Assembly (NCBI GenBank): GCA_963743785.1 | Contig: CAVURD010000024.1 | Coordinates: forward strand, 1-64,000 | Length of the DNA stretch: 64,000 nucleotides | From: Bog-473 sp963743785 | GTDB lineage: Bacteria > Actinomycetota > Acidimicrobiia > Acidimicrobiales > RAAP-2 | Direction: 5' to 3' | In this document: in pieces, positions 52,193 through 60,898 of the stretch | Layout of the letters: every line of letters starts with the position of its first letter | Position numbering within the stretch: position 1 is the first letter of the stretch | The notes under the pieces: generated by a model | Databases searched by the model: none | Told to the model about the DNA's origin: nothing | The model's input: only the letters and a program-made list of their open reading frames with translations | Program-made: the position numbers and the translations under genes

Positions 52193-54490
52193 CTACTGTT
52201 CGGCCAGGATGGCTTCTATCTCGGCCATTGGGTCGCGCAGCACGGGTCCCCGAGTCTCCACCACGGCTCGTTCGATGGTGCAGTTGAAACGGTCGGGTGC
52301 GGCGTAGCCGTCCCCGACGGGCGGTCCCCATTCATAGCCACAGGTGAGACCAACGCCCACCCCGTTGAATGCCTGGGGCGTGAATCGGTTGATCGGGCCC
52401 TCGGCCACCGTCTGCCCGTCACAGCGTAAGGTCCCGGATCCACCCAGTCCTTCGTCCTTGGTGAACTCGTACTCAAGGGTGTGGGAGCCAGCGCCGACGA
52501 CGTCGTCTGAGCCGATGACGTGGAGCTCCTTCCCGTACAGATTGTGAATGTAACGCGGGCGGCCGGCCCGAAACTGCAGCGACCATCCCCCGAGTCCGGA
52601 ACCAATGGCCAGCAACGTTCCCTCGGGAGTGGTCTCTTCCGGCACGGTGATGTCGACGATGAGGGCATGCGAGCGGTTGCGGACGTTGACGGCGACTGGC
52701 TCGGGGACCTGGGCGCCGTCCTGGAAGTACCGGAATCGGTCGCGTTCTCGACGAGCGTCAGGTTTCGGGTTGACCAAGGCCCAAAGGATTCGGTTGTCCA
52801 ATGGCAGAACTTGATTCCGCTCAGCCTCGACCCACCAGAGGTCGATCATGTCGCGGAGGCGTTCAGGGTGAGCCTCGGCCAAGTTTTTGGATTCGGAGAC
52901 ATCGACCTCCACGTGGTAGAGCTCCCAAATGTCGTCGTCGAAGGGAGCATTTGGATTCAGGCCGTCGGGGTAGAGCGGTCCGACCGGGTGGAAGGTCACC
53001 GCCTTCCAACCCTGGTGGTAAATGGCTCGAGACCCGAACATCTCGAAGTGCTGGGTGAGATGCCGCCCCGGTTCGTTGGCCCCGCCTGCGCCCAGCACAT
53101 AGGAGAAGCTCACGCTATCCAGGTGGGACTGCGGTACCGCGCCGATCGTCTCGGGAGGCTCCAGACCCAGTAATTCGAGGACGGTGGCGAACACGTCAAT
53201 CGCGTGCGCGAACTGGTGGCGGATTGCCCCAGGCTCAATGTCCCCGTTGGGCCAGTGGAGGATGCAGGGGTCGGCGACACCTCCTTCGTGTACCTCTCGC
53301 TTCCACCGCTTGAACGGCGTGTTGCCGGCCATGGTCCAGCCCCAGGGATAGTTGTTGTGGGTCAGAGGGCCGCCGATGTCGTCGATTTTCGACCGCATCT
53401 CGGCAAGCCCGGCCGGATCCATATTGCTCAGTCGGATGTCATTGATCGAACCTTCGGAGCCCCCCTCGGAGCTGGCGCCGTTGTCGGACACCACGATGAT
53501 GACGGTGTCATCAAGCTCGCCGATATTTTCCAAGAATTCCGCAAGGCGCCCGATCTCCGCGTCCGTATGAGAGAGGAATCCAGCGAAGCACTCCATGAAA
53601 CGGGCAGCCAGGGCCTGCTCCGGCTCGTTCAATGCATCCCACGGTCGAACCCAGATCGGTCGTTCCGACAGTACCGTTTCAGCAGGAATGACGCCCAGCT
53701 CCATCTGACGGGCGTGAATGCGATCGCGCAAGGCGTCCCAGCCCAGATCGAAATGGCCACGGTAGCGATCGATCCATTCGCGCGGAGCCTGGTGGGGGGA
53801 GTGACAGGCACCGGTGGCGAAATAGAGAAAGAAGGGGCGGTCGGCATCGACAGCTCGTAGGTCCCCGACGAATTCAATGGCCCGGTCAACCAGATCGGAG
53901 GTCAGGTGGTAGCCATCCTCGACTTCTTTGGGCGGTCGCACTGAGTGGTTGTCGTGGTAGAGGGCAGGGACGAACTGGTGAGTTTCCCCGCCGTGGAACC
54001 CGTACCACCGGTCGAAGCCTCGACCCAGGGGCCAACTGGCGCGCGACGACGCCATGTTGCTCTCGTCGTCGGGCGTGAGGTGCCACTTGCCGACGGCGTA
54101 CGTGGCGTAGCCGTGCGACCGCAGGACCTCCGAGAGAAACCCGTTCTCGACCGGAGGTTTGCCCCAGTATCCGGGAAATCCCACCGCGAGGTCGGCCACC
54201 CGGCCCATGGCATTGCGGTGATGGTTCCGGCCGGTCAGTAGGCATGACCGGGTGGGCGAGCACAGGGCGGTGGTGTGGAAGTTGCCCAATCGCACGCCAT
54301 TGCCAGCCAATTGGTCGATCACCGGCGTGTCGATGGTCGAGCCGTAGCAGCCCAGCTGGCCGAAACCGACATCGTCGAGCACAATCAGCACGACATTGGG
54401 CGCACCCGGTGGCGCCGCGGGGTCAGGTGGCCACCAGGGCTCAGACTCCCGCCAATCCCGCCCGATTCGGCCTCCGAACTCTGTACTCAC
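52193..54490 (-). CDS. Arylsulfatase (type I, formylglycine)
   Basis: 765 residues. The formylglycine motif CSPTR lies in TTALCSPTRSCLLTGRNHH. Metal-binding residues are in NVVLIVLDDVGFGQLG and VVSDNGASSEGG, and the Lys/His pair in YAVGKWHLTPDD. The C-terminal 200 residues form a second domain (beta-rich, IRLSN then EYEFTKDEGLGGSGTL) seen in large arylsulfatases. It hydrolyses sulfate esters after Cys activation by a formylglycine-generating enzyme, not found in the window. There is no signal peptide, so it is probably cytosolic. The start is GTG 54490 with AAGGAG 9 nt upstream. Confidence 0.9.
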   Translation of the reverse strand: MSTEFGGRIGRDWRESEPWWPPDPAAPPGAPNVVLIVLDDVGFGQLGCYGSTIDTPVIDQLAGNGVRLGNFHTTALCSPTRSCLLTGRNHHRNAMGRVADLAVGFPGYWGKPPVENGFLSEVLRSHGYATYAVGKWHLTPDDESNMASSRASWPLGRGFDRWYGFHGGETHQFVPALYHDNHSVRPPKEVEDGYHLTSDLVDRAIEFVGDLRAVDADRPFFLYFATGACHSPHQAPREWIDRYRGHFDLGWDALRDRIHARQMELGVIPAETVLSERPIWVRPWDALNEPEQALAARFMECFAGFLSHTDAEIGRLAEFLENIGELDDTVIIVVSDNGASSEGGSEGSINDIRLSNMDPAGLAEMRSKIDDIGGPLTHNNYPWGWTMAGNTPFKRWKREVHEGGVADPCILHWPNGDIEPGAIRHQFAHAIDVFATVLELLGLEPPETIGAVPQSHLDSVSFSYVLGAGGANEPGRHLTQHFEMFGSRAIYHQGWKAVTFHPVGPLYPDGLNPNAPFDDDIWELYHVEVDVSESKNLAEAHPERLRDMIDLWWVEAERNQVLPLDNRILWALVNPKPDARRERDRFRYFQDGAQVPEPVAVNVRNRSHALIVDITVPEETTPEGTLLAIGSGLGGWSLQFRAGRPRYIHNLYGKELHVIGSDDVVGAGSHTLEYEFTKDEGLGGSGTLRCDGQTVAEGPINRFTPQAFNGVGVGLTCGYEWGPPVGDGYAAPDRFNCTIERAVVETRGPVLRDPMAEIEAILAEQ

Positions 54491-54687
54491 GAACTCGTAC
54501 TCCTTGTCTCGGCGTGAGGATGGTACCAAGTTCAGCAGAGACCGGAAGTGCGATGCTGGCCTACGCGCGCTGTGTCGAGTTGTCTTTCCTTCCGAACGCG
54601 TTCAGACGAATGAGCACGCGCAGGCTGGGTTGTGTGGCCGCGTTGGCGCTGGGCACGATCGATCGAGAAGACGCTGTACCGGATCGG

Positions 54688-55701
54688 TCAGCCCGCCAAA
54701 CGAGACGTCCTCTCCATTCCCCAGGTCCCCGCGACCAACGAGAGCGACTGCACTCTGGCCTCATAGGAGTGGACTCGAGTCGACAGCATGATCTCATCTG
54801 CATCGGTACGACGGAGCAATCGCGTCAATCCATCATGGACTGTCTCTGGGCTGCCGATGAGATGAGTCGACATGACCTCCTCCACGATGGCCAATTCGGC
54901 GGAAGAGAACTCATACGCGTCGGCCTCTTCCGGCGATGGAAGCAATCCGAGGCGTCCAGTCCGGAGTTGCAAGATGCTCAGGGCCGATGAGCCGGACAGC
55001 CAGGCGGCTTCTGCATCGGTAGAAGCACAAATGACCGACACCGCGACCATCGCCTGCGGCTGGTTCAACAAGAACGAAGGTCGGAAGGACGATCGATAGG
55101 TCTCAAGGGCCTGGTCGATGAGTCCAGGAGCAAAGTGATAGGCGAACGAATAGGGCAAGCCCAGCTGACCGGCCAATTGTGCGCTGAACAGAGAAGACCC
55201 AAGCAACCACACCTCTGGGAGATAGCCGCGTCCGGGCGTGGGCGATGGATGAGTCGGGGGACCATCGCCGGCCGCCAGGTAGCTGACCAGTTCCACGACG
55301 TCCTCAGGGAAGCCGTCGGCGCCCAGGCCTTGGCCACGCCGCAACGCACGTGCCGTGACCTGATCGGTGCCGGGCGCACGTCCCAGGCCGAGGTCGATTC
55401 GACCCGGATGGAGGGCCTCGAGGGTGCCGAATTGCTCGGCAACGACCAACGGAGAGTGGTTGGGAAGCATGACACCGCCCGAACCGACTCGAAGTGTCGA
55501 GGTGGCGTTGGCCAGGTGGGCGATCACAATGGCTGGCGCCGAGCTGGCCACGGCGGGCATACCGTGATGTTCGGCCACCCACATCCGGTTGTAGCCGAGC
55601 CCCTCGACGACGCCCGCCAGTCTCGTCGTCTCGGCGAGCGCTTGCGCTGGAGTTGAGCCCGTCGCCACCGTGGCAAGGTCCAGCACAGACAGGGGCACCA
55701 T
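54688..55701 (-). CDS. LLM-class flavin-dependent oxidoreductase
   Basis: 337 residues of luciferase-like TIM-barrel (MsnO8 type): LSVLDLATVATGSTPAQAL at the N-terminus, NRMWVAEHHGMP, LRVGSGGVMLPNHSPLVVAE and IDLGLGRAPGTD. It uses FMNH2 or F420H2. The substrate is unknown. The start is ATG 55701. About 197 nt separate it from the sulfatase start, with no gene between. Confidence 0.87.
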   Translation of the reverse strand: MVPLSVLDLATVATGSTPAQALAETTRLAGVVEGLGYNRMWVAEHHGMPAVASSAPAIVIAHLANATSTLRVGSGGVMLPNHSPLVVAEQFGTLEALHPGRIDLGLGRAPGTDQVTARALRRGQGLGADGFPEDVVELVSYLAAGDGPPTHPSPTPGRGYLPEVWLLGSSLFSAQLAGQLGLPYSFAYHFAPGLIDQALETYRSSFRPSFLLNQPQAMVAVSVICASTDAEAAWLSGSSALSILQLRTGRLGLLPSPEEADAYEFSSAELAIVEEVMSTHLIGSPETVHDGLTRLLRRTDADEIMLSTRVHSYEARVQSLSLVAGTWGMERTSRLAG

Positions 55702-56111
55702 ATTGATTGCAACACCGGAGTGGGTCGTGTGCTTCCCTCACGCGCAGATGGACGAGGAAGGATCGAGGAACCCATCCTTGCGACGAACCAAGGTTTGGGA
55801 GGACCGCGCTCAGGCCGCCCCCCGGGGGGCCCGCTGGCCCGGGGAGCCCTTGTCACAGCGGTCATGACGAAGGCATGGGGCCCTGCCGGTCCCTCCCGGT
55901 TCGTCCACCTGGCGCGGAGAACTAAGGTTGTCCCCAGAGGTTCAGTCGTCGACTGGACCCGGAAGCGCTGGACCCGGTCCCCGTGGAGCGCCTCCCACCC
56001 GAGGAGGCACGGACCATGGCTGATTGGGCCGCCCAAGATCTTCGTCTGTCCCGCATCCGAGCAAGACGGCTCGATCGCTGATGCCGAGCGCACGGGTCCT
56101 GAGAAATTCTG
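55702..56111. other. 410-nt gap with a coding-like stretch and a 14-nt palindrome
   Basis: GCCCCCCGGGGGGC (55817-55830) is a perfect palindrome. From about 55933 one plus-strand frame has coding character (LDPEALDPVPVERLPPEEA, then MADWAAQDLRLSRIRA) with GAGGAGG 8 nt before ATG 56014, but stops at 56080. It could be a 21-codon leader peptide or a frameshifted N-terminus of the following GAF-ANTAR gene. Confidence 0.4.
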
Positions 56112-56792
56112 ATGCAACTCAAGCAATCCGCCGAATCGTCGGCGAACCCTGAGCGTCTGTGCGAGGTGTCCGCCGAAGTGGTCGGCGCTTCCGGCGCCGG
56201 GATCATGCTGATGTCGCATGCATCCCTTGGGGGGACGATCTGCAGCTCGAATGATGTGAGCGCGCTGATTGAGGACTTGCAGTTCACGCTGGGAGAGGGC
56301 CCTTGCCTCGATGCGATGCATCACGTCTCCCCGGTGCTCGAACCCGATTTGGCCGATCCCGCGGTTGGCCGCTGGCCAGCCTTTGCCCCGCCGGCGGTCG
56401 CTGCGGGAGCGCGCGCCATTTTCGGCTTCCCATTGCAGGTGGGAGCCGTGTGCGTCGGCGCCCTCAATCTCTATCGGGAGGTGCCCGGAGATCTCGACGT
56501 GGACCAGCATGCCGACGCACTGGTCATGGCTGGCGTGGCCGCGCGCTCCGTCCTGACCATGCAGTCCGATGCGGCCGACGGCCAACTGGCATCCGCCATC
56601 GAAGTGGGCTCTCAAATTCGGTTTGTAGTGCACCAGGCGTCCGGCATGGTGGCGGCCCAACTGGGCGTGAACCTGAGCGAGGCGCTCACTCGCCTTCGGG
56701 GCTACGCCTTCGCCAATGACCGGCAGATCACCGAGGTGGCCAAGGACGTAATCGCCCGTCGGATTCGGTTCCACAAAACCCCGGAGGGTTAG
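56112..56792 (+). CDS. GAF-ANTAR domain protein (first of tandem pair)
   Basis: 226 residues. The GAF domain (residues about 15-150) has FTLGEGPCLDAMHH and GFPLQVGAVCVGALNLYRE. The C-terminal ANTAR helices (residues about 165-215) have VVHQASGMVAAQLGVNLSEA and LRGYAFANDRQITEVA. ANTAR domains bind paired-hexaloop RNA to prevent transcription termination. ATG 56112 has no good ribosome site, and a stop lies shortly upstream, so the N-terminus may be broken (see the preceding gap). A paralogue follows after 68 nt. The ligand is unknown. Confidence 0.85.
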   Translation: MQLKQSAESSANPERLCEVSAEVVGASGAGIMLMSHASLGGTICSSNDVSALIEDLQFTLGEGPCLDAMHHVSPVLEPDLADPAVGRWPAFAPPAVAAGARAIFGFPLQVGAVCVGALNLYREVPGDLDVDQHADALVMAGVAARSVLTMQSDAADGQLASAIEVGSQIRFVVHQASGMVAAQLGVNLSEALTRLRGYAFANDRQITEVAKDVIARRIRFHKTPEG

Positions 56793-56860
56793 CGACAAAA
56801 GGGCGCTAATTGGGATGTAACCTCGGTCCCGACGGCCACGCCGCGATGAAGGAGATCGGC

Positions 56861-57595
56861 ATGCCCAGAGAGTCATTGCTGGCCCAGACATTGGTTGAAC
56901 TGGCCGACTCGCTGGTCGATGACTTTGACGTGGTGGAACTCCTCACCCTGCTCACTGACCGGTGTGTCGAAGTCCTCAGTGTGGCCGCGGCGGGGATCCT
57001 GCTCGTCTCCGCCGAGGGAGAGCTTGGTGTCATGGCATCTTCGAACGAGGCCACCCGCGTCCTCGAACTCTTCGAGCTCCAATGCCAAGAGGGGCCGTGC
57101 CTCGACTGCTACCGCACGGGTGCCCCGATTATTGCCGCCGATCTCACTTCAGCCGACGGTCGCTGGCCTCATTTCGCCGTGGAGAGCCTCAGTGCCGGAT
57201 TCCGCTCGGTGCACGCGCTGCCGATGCGCCTTCGGGGCACGACGATCGGTGCTCTCAACCTGTTTCGCCAAGAAGCGGGCACGCTCGATGAATCCGATAG
57301 CCGCGCCGCCCAGGCCTTCGCCGACGTCGCCACGATCGCGATCTTGCAAAACCGGGCGCTTTTGGCGGTACAGGTGGTCAACCAGGAATTGCAATATGCA
57401 TTGCAGAGCCGCGTCGTGATCGAGCAGGCCAAGGGCGTCCTGGCCGAGCGGGCCGCCGTCGACGTCGACAAGGCGTTCACGCACCTTCGCTCCTTCGCCC
57501 GGAGCCACAACCGTCGACTGGTTGACGTTGCCAACGACGTCATCGACGGCCGACTGGCAACCGCGGATGTGGTCGCTCCGGGGAGACAATCGTAA
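56861..57595 (+). CDS. GAF-ANTAR domain protein (second of tandem pair)
   Basis: 244 residues. GAF (about 30-165): LFELQCQEGPCLDCYRTGAP and ALPMRLRGTTIGALNLFRQ. ANTAR (about 180-235): QSRVVIEQAKGVLAERAAVD and FAHLR-like THLRSFARSHNRRLVDVA. The ANTAR core is closer to consensus than in the upstream paralogue, which lacks the A-K-G of EQAKG. The start is ATG 56861 with AAGGAG 6 nt ahead. Tandem GAF-ANTAR genes suggest duplication followed by divergence; the upstream copy may sense a different signal. Confidence 0.87.
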   Translation: MPRESLLAQTLVELADSLVDDFDVVELLTLLTDRCVEVLSVAAAGILLVSAEGELGVMASSNEATRVLELFELQCQEGPCLDCYRTGAPIIAADLTSADGRWPHFAVESLSAGFRSVHALPMRLRGTTIGALNLFRQEAGTLDESDSRAAQAFADVATIAILQNRALLAVQVVNQELQYALQSRVVIEQAKGVLAERAAVDVDKAFTHLRSFARSHNRRLVDVANDVIDGRLATADVVAPGRQS

Positions 57596-57741
57596 ATTCC
57601 GGGCGGCTCGATCCACCAGGTTTCGGGGCGATCTGGGTTCCTGGCGGAAAAATGGCGGGCGGGCCCCTTTATCGATGTTGGGTCCCGTCGGGCGGTTGAT
57701 TGTTTTCGGTTGACTCAGGCGCGAGCATCTCGACCCGTTGC

Positions 57742-57753
57742 TACACTATATAC
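57742..57753 (+). promoter_or_regulatory. -10 box TACACT at leaderless ArsR start, near-palindromic
   Basis: TACACT (57742-57747) precedes GTG 57754 by 6 nt. The surrounding CACTATATACGTG is a near-palindrome of the A/T-centred kind bound by ArsR/SmtB repressors, so it may serve as operator as well as -10. Confidence 0.5.
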
Positions 57754-58077
57754 GTGACTACGCAGATAGAGGCCATACCAACGCGGGAGGAGTTTGCCTC
57801 CGCCGTCGGCATGCTGAAGCTGCTCGGGGATGACACCCGCCTCCGCATCATTTGGGCGCTACTGCACCGCGAGCACTCGGTGAGTGAACTGGCCGAGCTG
57901 GTCGGGGCGCAACCGGCCGGGGTCTCGCAGCACCTGGCCAAATTGCGACTGGCCCGGTTGGTTCGCACCCGTCGTGACGGCACCAGGATTTTCTACGTCG
58001 TCGACGACGCCCACGTGCGCCAGCTGGTCGAAGAGGTGGTCACGCACGCCGGTCACGACGACCCGGGGACGATTTGA
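57754..58077 (+). CDS. ArsR/SmtB family metal-responsive repressor
   Basis: 107 residues. The winged helix is LKLLGDDTRLRIIWALLHRE and SVSELAELVGAQPAGVSQHL, followed by the wing VRTRRDGTRIFYVV. The C-terminal helix DDAHVRQLVEEVVTHAGHDD carries a Dx..H-type alpha-5 metal site as in CzrA/SmtB, so Zn or Co sensing is likely. GTG 57754 is leaderless. The CDF exporter starts 2 nt after the stop, so the pair forms a metal-efflux operon. Confidence 0.9.
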   Translation: MTTQIEAIPTREEFASAVGMLKLLGDDTRLRIIWALLHREHSVSELAELVGAQPAGVSQHLAKLRLARLVRTRRDGTRIFYVVDDAHVRQLVEEVVTHAGHDDPGTI

Positions 58078-58079
58078 CC

Positions 58080-59012
58080 GTGACTGGCAACCAAGCCGAC
58101 CACGGCCACACGCATCACGGCCACCCCTCGGCCGAGGCGGACCAGCGTTATCTGATCGCCACCTTGATTCTGCTTCTGTCCTTCATGGCGTTCGAGGTGA
58201 CCACCGCTTTGGTGGCGAATTCGCTGGCTCTGCTGGCGGATGCCGGTCACATGCTGGCCGACGTGGGTGCTATTGCCGGTTCGTTCGTGGCCATCCGCAT
58301 GGCCGCCCGCCCTGCAACGGGTTCGCATACCTACGGGTTGAAGCGGGCCGAAATTCTTGCGGCCGCGGGCAACGGGATCGCGCTCCTTGTCGTCTCGGCC
58401 CTGGTGACTTTTGAGGCTGTGCAGCGACTGGTACACCCGGCGACGGTCCACGGCGGCATCTTGATTGTGGTGGCCACTGTGGGTGTCGCCGTGAACCTGG
58501 TTGCCACCCTCATTCTCTCGAAGGCCAATCGGACCTCCCTCAATATGGAAGGGGCCTACCGTCATATCCTGACCGATCTCTACGGCTTCATGGGGACCGT
58601 GATCGCCGGCATCATCATCGTAACGAGCGGATTCTCCCGCGCCGACTCGATTGCGTCACTGGTGGTGGTCGGCCTCATGGTCAAGGCTGCTGTCGAGCTG
58701 CTGCGGCCTGCGTTGCGCATATTGCTCGAAGGTACGCCTGAGGGAATCGATCTCGACGAAATCCGTAAGCACCTCTTGGAATTGCCCGAGGTGGCATCGG
58801 TCCACGATCTGCACGCGTGGACACTGACCTCGTCGTTGCCCATCCTTACCGCCCATGTGGTGGTGACCGACAATTGCATCAACCAGGGGGAGGTGGGTCG
58901 AGTGCTCGATCATCTGCAGGGATGTCTCGTCGGTCACTTCGACGTGGAGCACTCCACTCTGCAGCTCGAAGCCATCGGCCACATCGACCACGAAGCCGGT
59001 GGCTTCCACTAG
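58080..59012 (+). CDS. Cation diffusion facilitator (CzcD/ZitB-type zinc exporter)
   Basis: 310 residues. The His-rich N-terminus (DHGHTHHGHP) precedes six membrane helices. The transport-site pairs are ADAGHMLADVG in helix 2 and HILTDLYG in helix 5 (HxxxD each), a Zn-type site. The C-terminal cytosolic domain has VHDLHAWTLTSSLPILTAHV. It exports Zn2+ or similar ions by proton antiport. The start is GTG 58080; TTG 58074 overlapping the ArsR stop is the other option. Confidence 0.92.
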   Translation: MTGNQADHGHTHHGHPSAEADQRYLIATLILLLSFMAFEVTTALVANSLALLADAGHMLADVGAIAGSFVAIRMAARPATGSHTYGLKRAEILAAAGNGIALLVVSALVTFEAVQRLVHPATVHGGILIVVATVGVAVNLVATLILSKANRTSLNMEGAYRHILTDLYGFMGTVIAGIIIVTSGFSRADSIASLVVVGLMVKAAVELLRPALRILLEGTPEGIDLDEIRKHLLELPEVASVHDLHAWTLTSSLPILTAHVVVTDNCINQGEVGRVLDHLQGCLVGHFDVEHSTLQLEAIGHIDHEAGGFH

Positions 59013-59018
59013 CCAACC

Positions 59019-60296
59019 TCACGGGTGATCGGTCGGCGCGGTCGGCGGATCGAAGCGGGCCACCAACTCCACGTGCTCGGTCATGGGAAAGATGTCAAAG
59101 CCACGAATTGAGGTCAGCGTCCAACCGGCATGGAGAAGGACCCGGGCGTCGCGTCCGAATGACGCTGGGTCGCACGAGACATAGACCAGGCGACGTAGGG
59201 TGGCCCCGTGCCTGCTCAGCGCCGTCATGACGGCCTCGCCGGCACCCTCGCGGGCGGGATCGAGGACCAGCAGGTCGGGTTGGCTCAGGCCGGCTTCGAC
59301 GAACTTGGGTGTGATGGACGCCTTCTTGACCAACATCTGCGGGTAGTCACGTCCGTTGCGTTCGGCATCAGCGCAGGCCCGCCGGTCGCGCTCGACGGCT
59401 AACACCGAACCCTCCGATCCGACCTGCTCGGCCAACACCACCGAAAAGAGGCCGGCGCCGGCGTAGAGGTCAACCACCTTGTCACCCCGCACCGCCCCCA
59501 TTTCGACCCGTACGGCCTGGGCCAATGCCTCAGCCGCGCCCACGTGCACCTGCCAGAACACCCCGGCCGAAACTCGGAAGGTGTGTGCCGCCACATCCGT
59601 GTGGACGTCGCCTGGTTGTTTTCGTACCCGCCCGTTGACCACCAGTCCTGTCCGCAGCGGGGGCAGGGCGGCCACTGACTTCCGGGGCGTGGCCACGGCT
59701 ACGACAGCCTGGTGCCGATCGGGCGCCACCGCGATCTCGATCTCCTCGACGCCAGGCCAGGCGGCATGGAAGGCCCCAGTGTCTATCGCCTCGGGGCAGG
59801 CAATCGGGCAGGACTCCACCAGTTCGAGTTCGTGCGAGCGGTGCCGGCGGAAGCCGACCCTCCCGGTGGGGTCGACCCCCAATCGGACCCTGGTCCGCCA
59901 ACCGAGCCCATCGGTATCTCCCCGGACAGCCGCGACGTCAATGTCACGCCTCAGGCCGGTGAAGTGGTGGAGTTGCTCGGCCGCCCGGAACGCTTTTAGC
60001 CGTCGTTGCCCCGCCAGATTCACGTGCTGGAAGTCGCAGCCGCCACAATTTCCCGGACCGGCATGGGGACACGGGGGGGTGACGCGGTCGGGCGAAGGTC
60101 GCAGGATCTCCACCGCATCGGCTCGCAGAAATGACGTCGCGGTGGCGGTGACCCGAGCCATGACCCGCTCACCGGGCAGGGCGTGGCGCACGAAGACCAC
60201 CCGCCCGTCGGGAGCACGACCGATGCACCCACCCCCGCCGGCGATGTTCCCGATATCGAGCTCGAGCAACACTTCCACATCGTCGGTGTCGGTCAC
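59019..60296 (-). CDS. TrmA/RlmD-family RNA (uracil-5)-methyltransferase
   Basis: 425 residues. An N-terminal TRAM domain (residues 1-55) is followed by an iron-sulfur motif (CPHAGPGNCGGCDFQ), a SAM-binding motif VVDLYAGAGLFSVVLAE, DLLVLDPAREGAG and the catalytic Cys in YVSCDPASFGRD. It methylates C5 of a specific uridine in tRNA or 23S rRNA. GTG 60296 follows TAGTGT by 6 nt (leaderless). It is convergent with the CDF gene, with 6 nt between stops. Confidence 0.9.
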   Translation of the reverse strand: MTDTDDVEVLLELDIGNIAGGGGCIGRAPDGRVVFVRHALPGERVMARVTATATSFLRADAVEILRPSPDRVTPPCPHAGPGNCGGCDFQHVNLAGQRRLKAFRAAEQLHHFTGLRRDIDVAAVRGDTDGLGWRTRVRLGVDPTGRVGFRRHRSHELELVESCPIACPEAIDTGAFHAAWPGVEEIEIAVAPDRHQAVVAVATPRKSVAALPPLRTGLVVNGRVRKQPGDVHTDVAAHTFRVSAGVFWQVHVGAAEALAQAVRVEMGAVRGDKVVDLYAGAGLFSVVLAEQVGSEGSVLAVERDRRACADAERNGRDYPQMLVKKASITPKFVEAGLSQPDLLVLDPAREGAGEAVMTALSRHGATLRRLVYVSCDPASFGRDARVLLHAGWTLTSIRGFDIFPMTEHVELVARFDPPTAPTDHP

Positions 60297-60327
60297 GGGC
60301 AAACACTAGATGGGGTCTAGATCGGTC

Positions 60328-60371
60328 GACGAGCCCGACGAGCCCGACGAGCCCGACGAGCCCGATGAGCC
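60328..60371. repeat. (GACGAGCCC) nonamer tandem repeat
   Basis: Four perfect GACGAGCCC units and a fifth partial one (GATGAGCC) lie in the gap between the methyltransferase start and the DGPF gene. No frame through it is part of a gene. Confidence 0.85.
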
Positions 60372-60497
60372 AGAATGGTCTTGACGTCCTGCGAGAAGCG
60401 CGGGACCGGTGAAAGAATTTGTTAGACATCTTGGCCGGATGTCGATTCCGTCGATCCGGTTCGTCGTAGTGCCGACAACAACCAATCAGGAGGACAC

Positions 60498-60845
60498 GTG
60501 CGTTACCTAATGATGATCTGTTCTGACGAAAGCCAAATTCAGGGCATGACGCCCGAGGCGGGCCAAGCCATGCTGGGCGAGTACTTTGCCTTTCAGGAGG
60601 AAATGAACAGCCGGGGCGTGCTCCAAGGCGGCGAGCGACTGCAGTTCACTACCGACGCCACCACCGTGCAGGTGCGCGACGGGGAAACCTTGACCACAGA
60701 TGGGCCGTTTGCCGAGACCAAAGAGCAGATCGGCGGCTACTACGTGGTTGACTGCAAGGATCTCGATGAGGCGATTGAGATCGCCGCCAAGATCCCTGGG
60801 GCTCGCCTGGGCTCGATCGAAGTGAGACCAATCTGGGAGATGTAA
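60498..60845 (+). CDS. YCII/DGPF-domain protein
   Basis: 115 residues of ferredoxin-like YCII fold: MRYLMMICSDESQI at the N-terminus, TTDGPFAETKEQIGGYYVVD in the middle (the DGPF motif) and GSIEVRPIWEM at the end. DGPF proteins are the standing partners of ECF42 sigma factors; their role is unknown. GTG 60498 with GGAGG 7 nt upstream is a canonical start, unlike the leaderless genes nearby. The stop lies at the expected start of the sigma gene. Confidence 0.9.
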   Translation: MRYLMMICSDESQIQGMTPEAGQAMLGEYFAFQEEMNSRGVLQGGERLQFTTDATTVQVRDGETLTTDGPFAETKEQIGGYYVVDCKDLDEAIEIAAKIPGARLGSIEVRPIWEM

Positions 60846-60898
60846 CGGCCGAGGTCGAAGTTGCCGTAGCCAAAGCCTTCCGGGACGAATGGGGGCGA

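Noticed and set aside
55524..56891. 455-codon minus-strand ORF opposite the GAF-ANTAR gene
   Set aside because: Antisense to a clear GAF-ANTAR protein and overlaps the luciferase-like gene in another frame.
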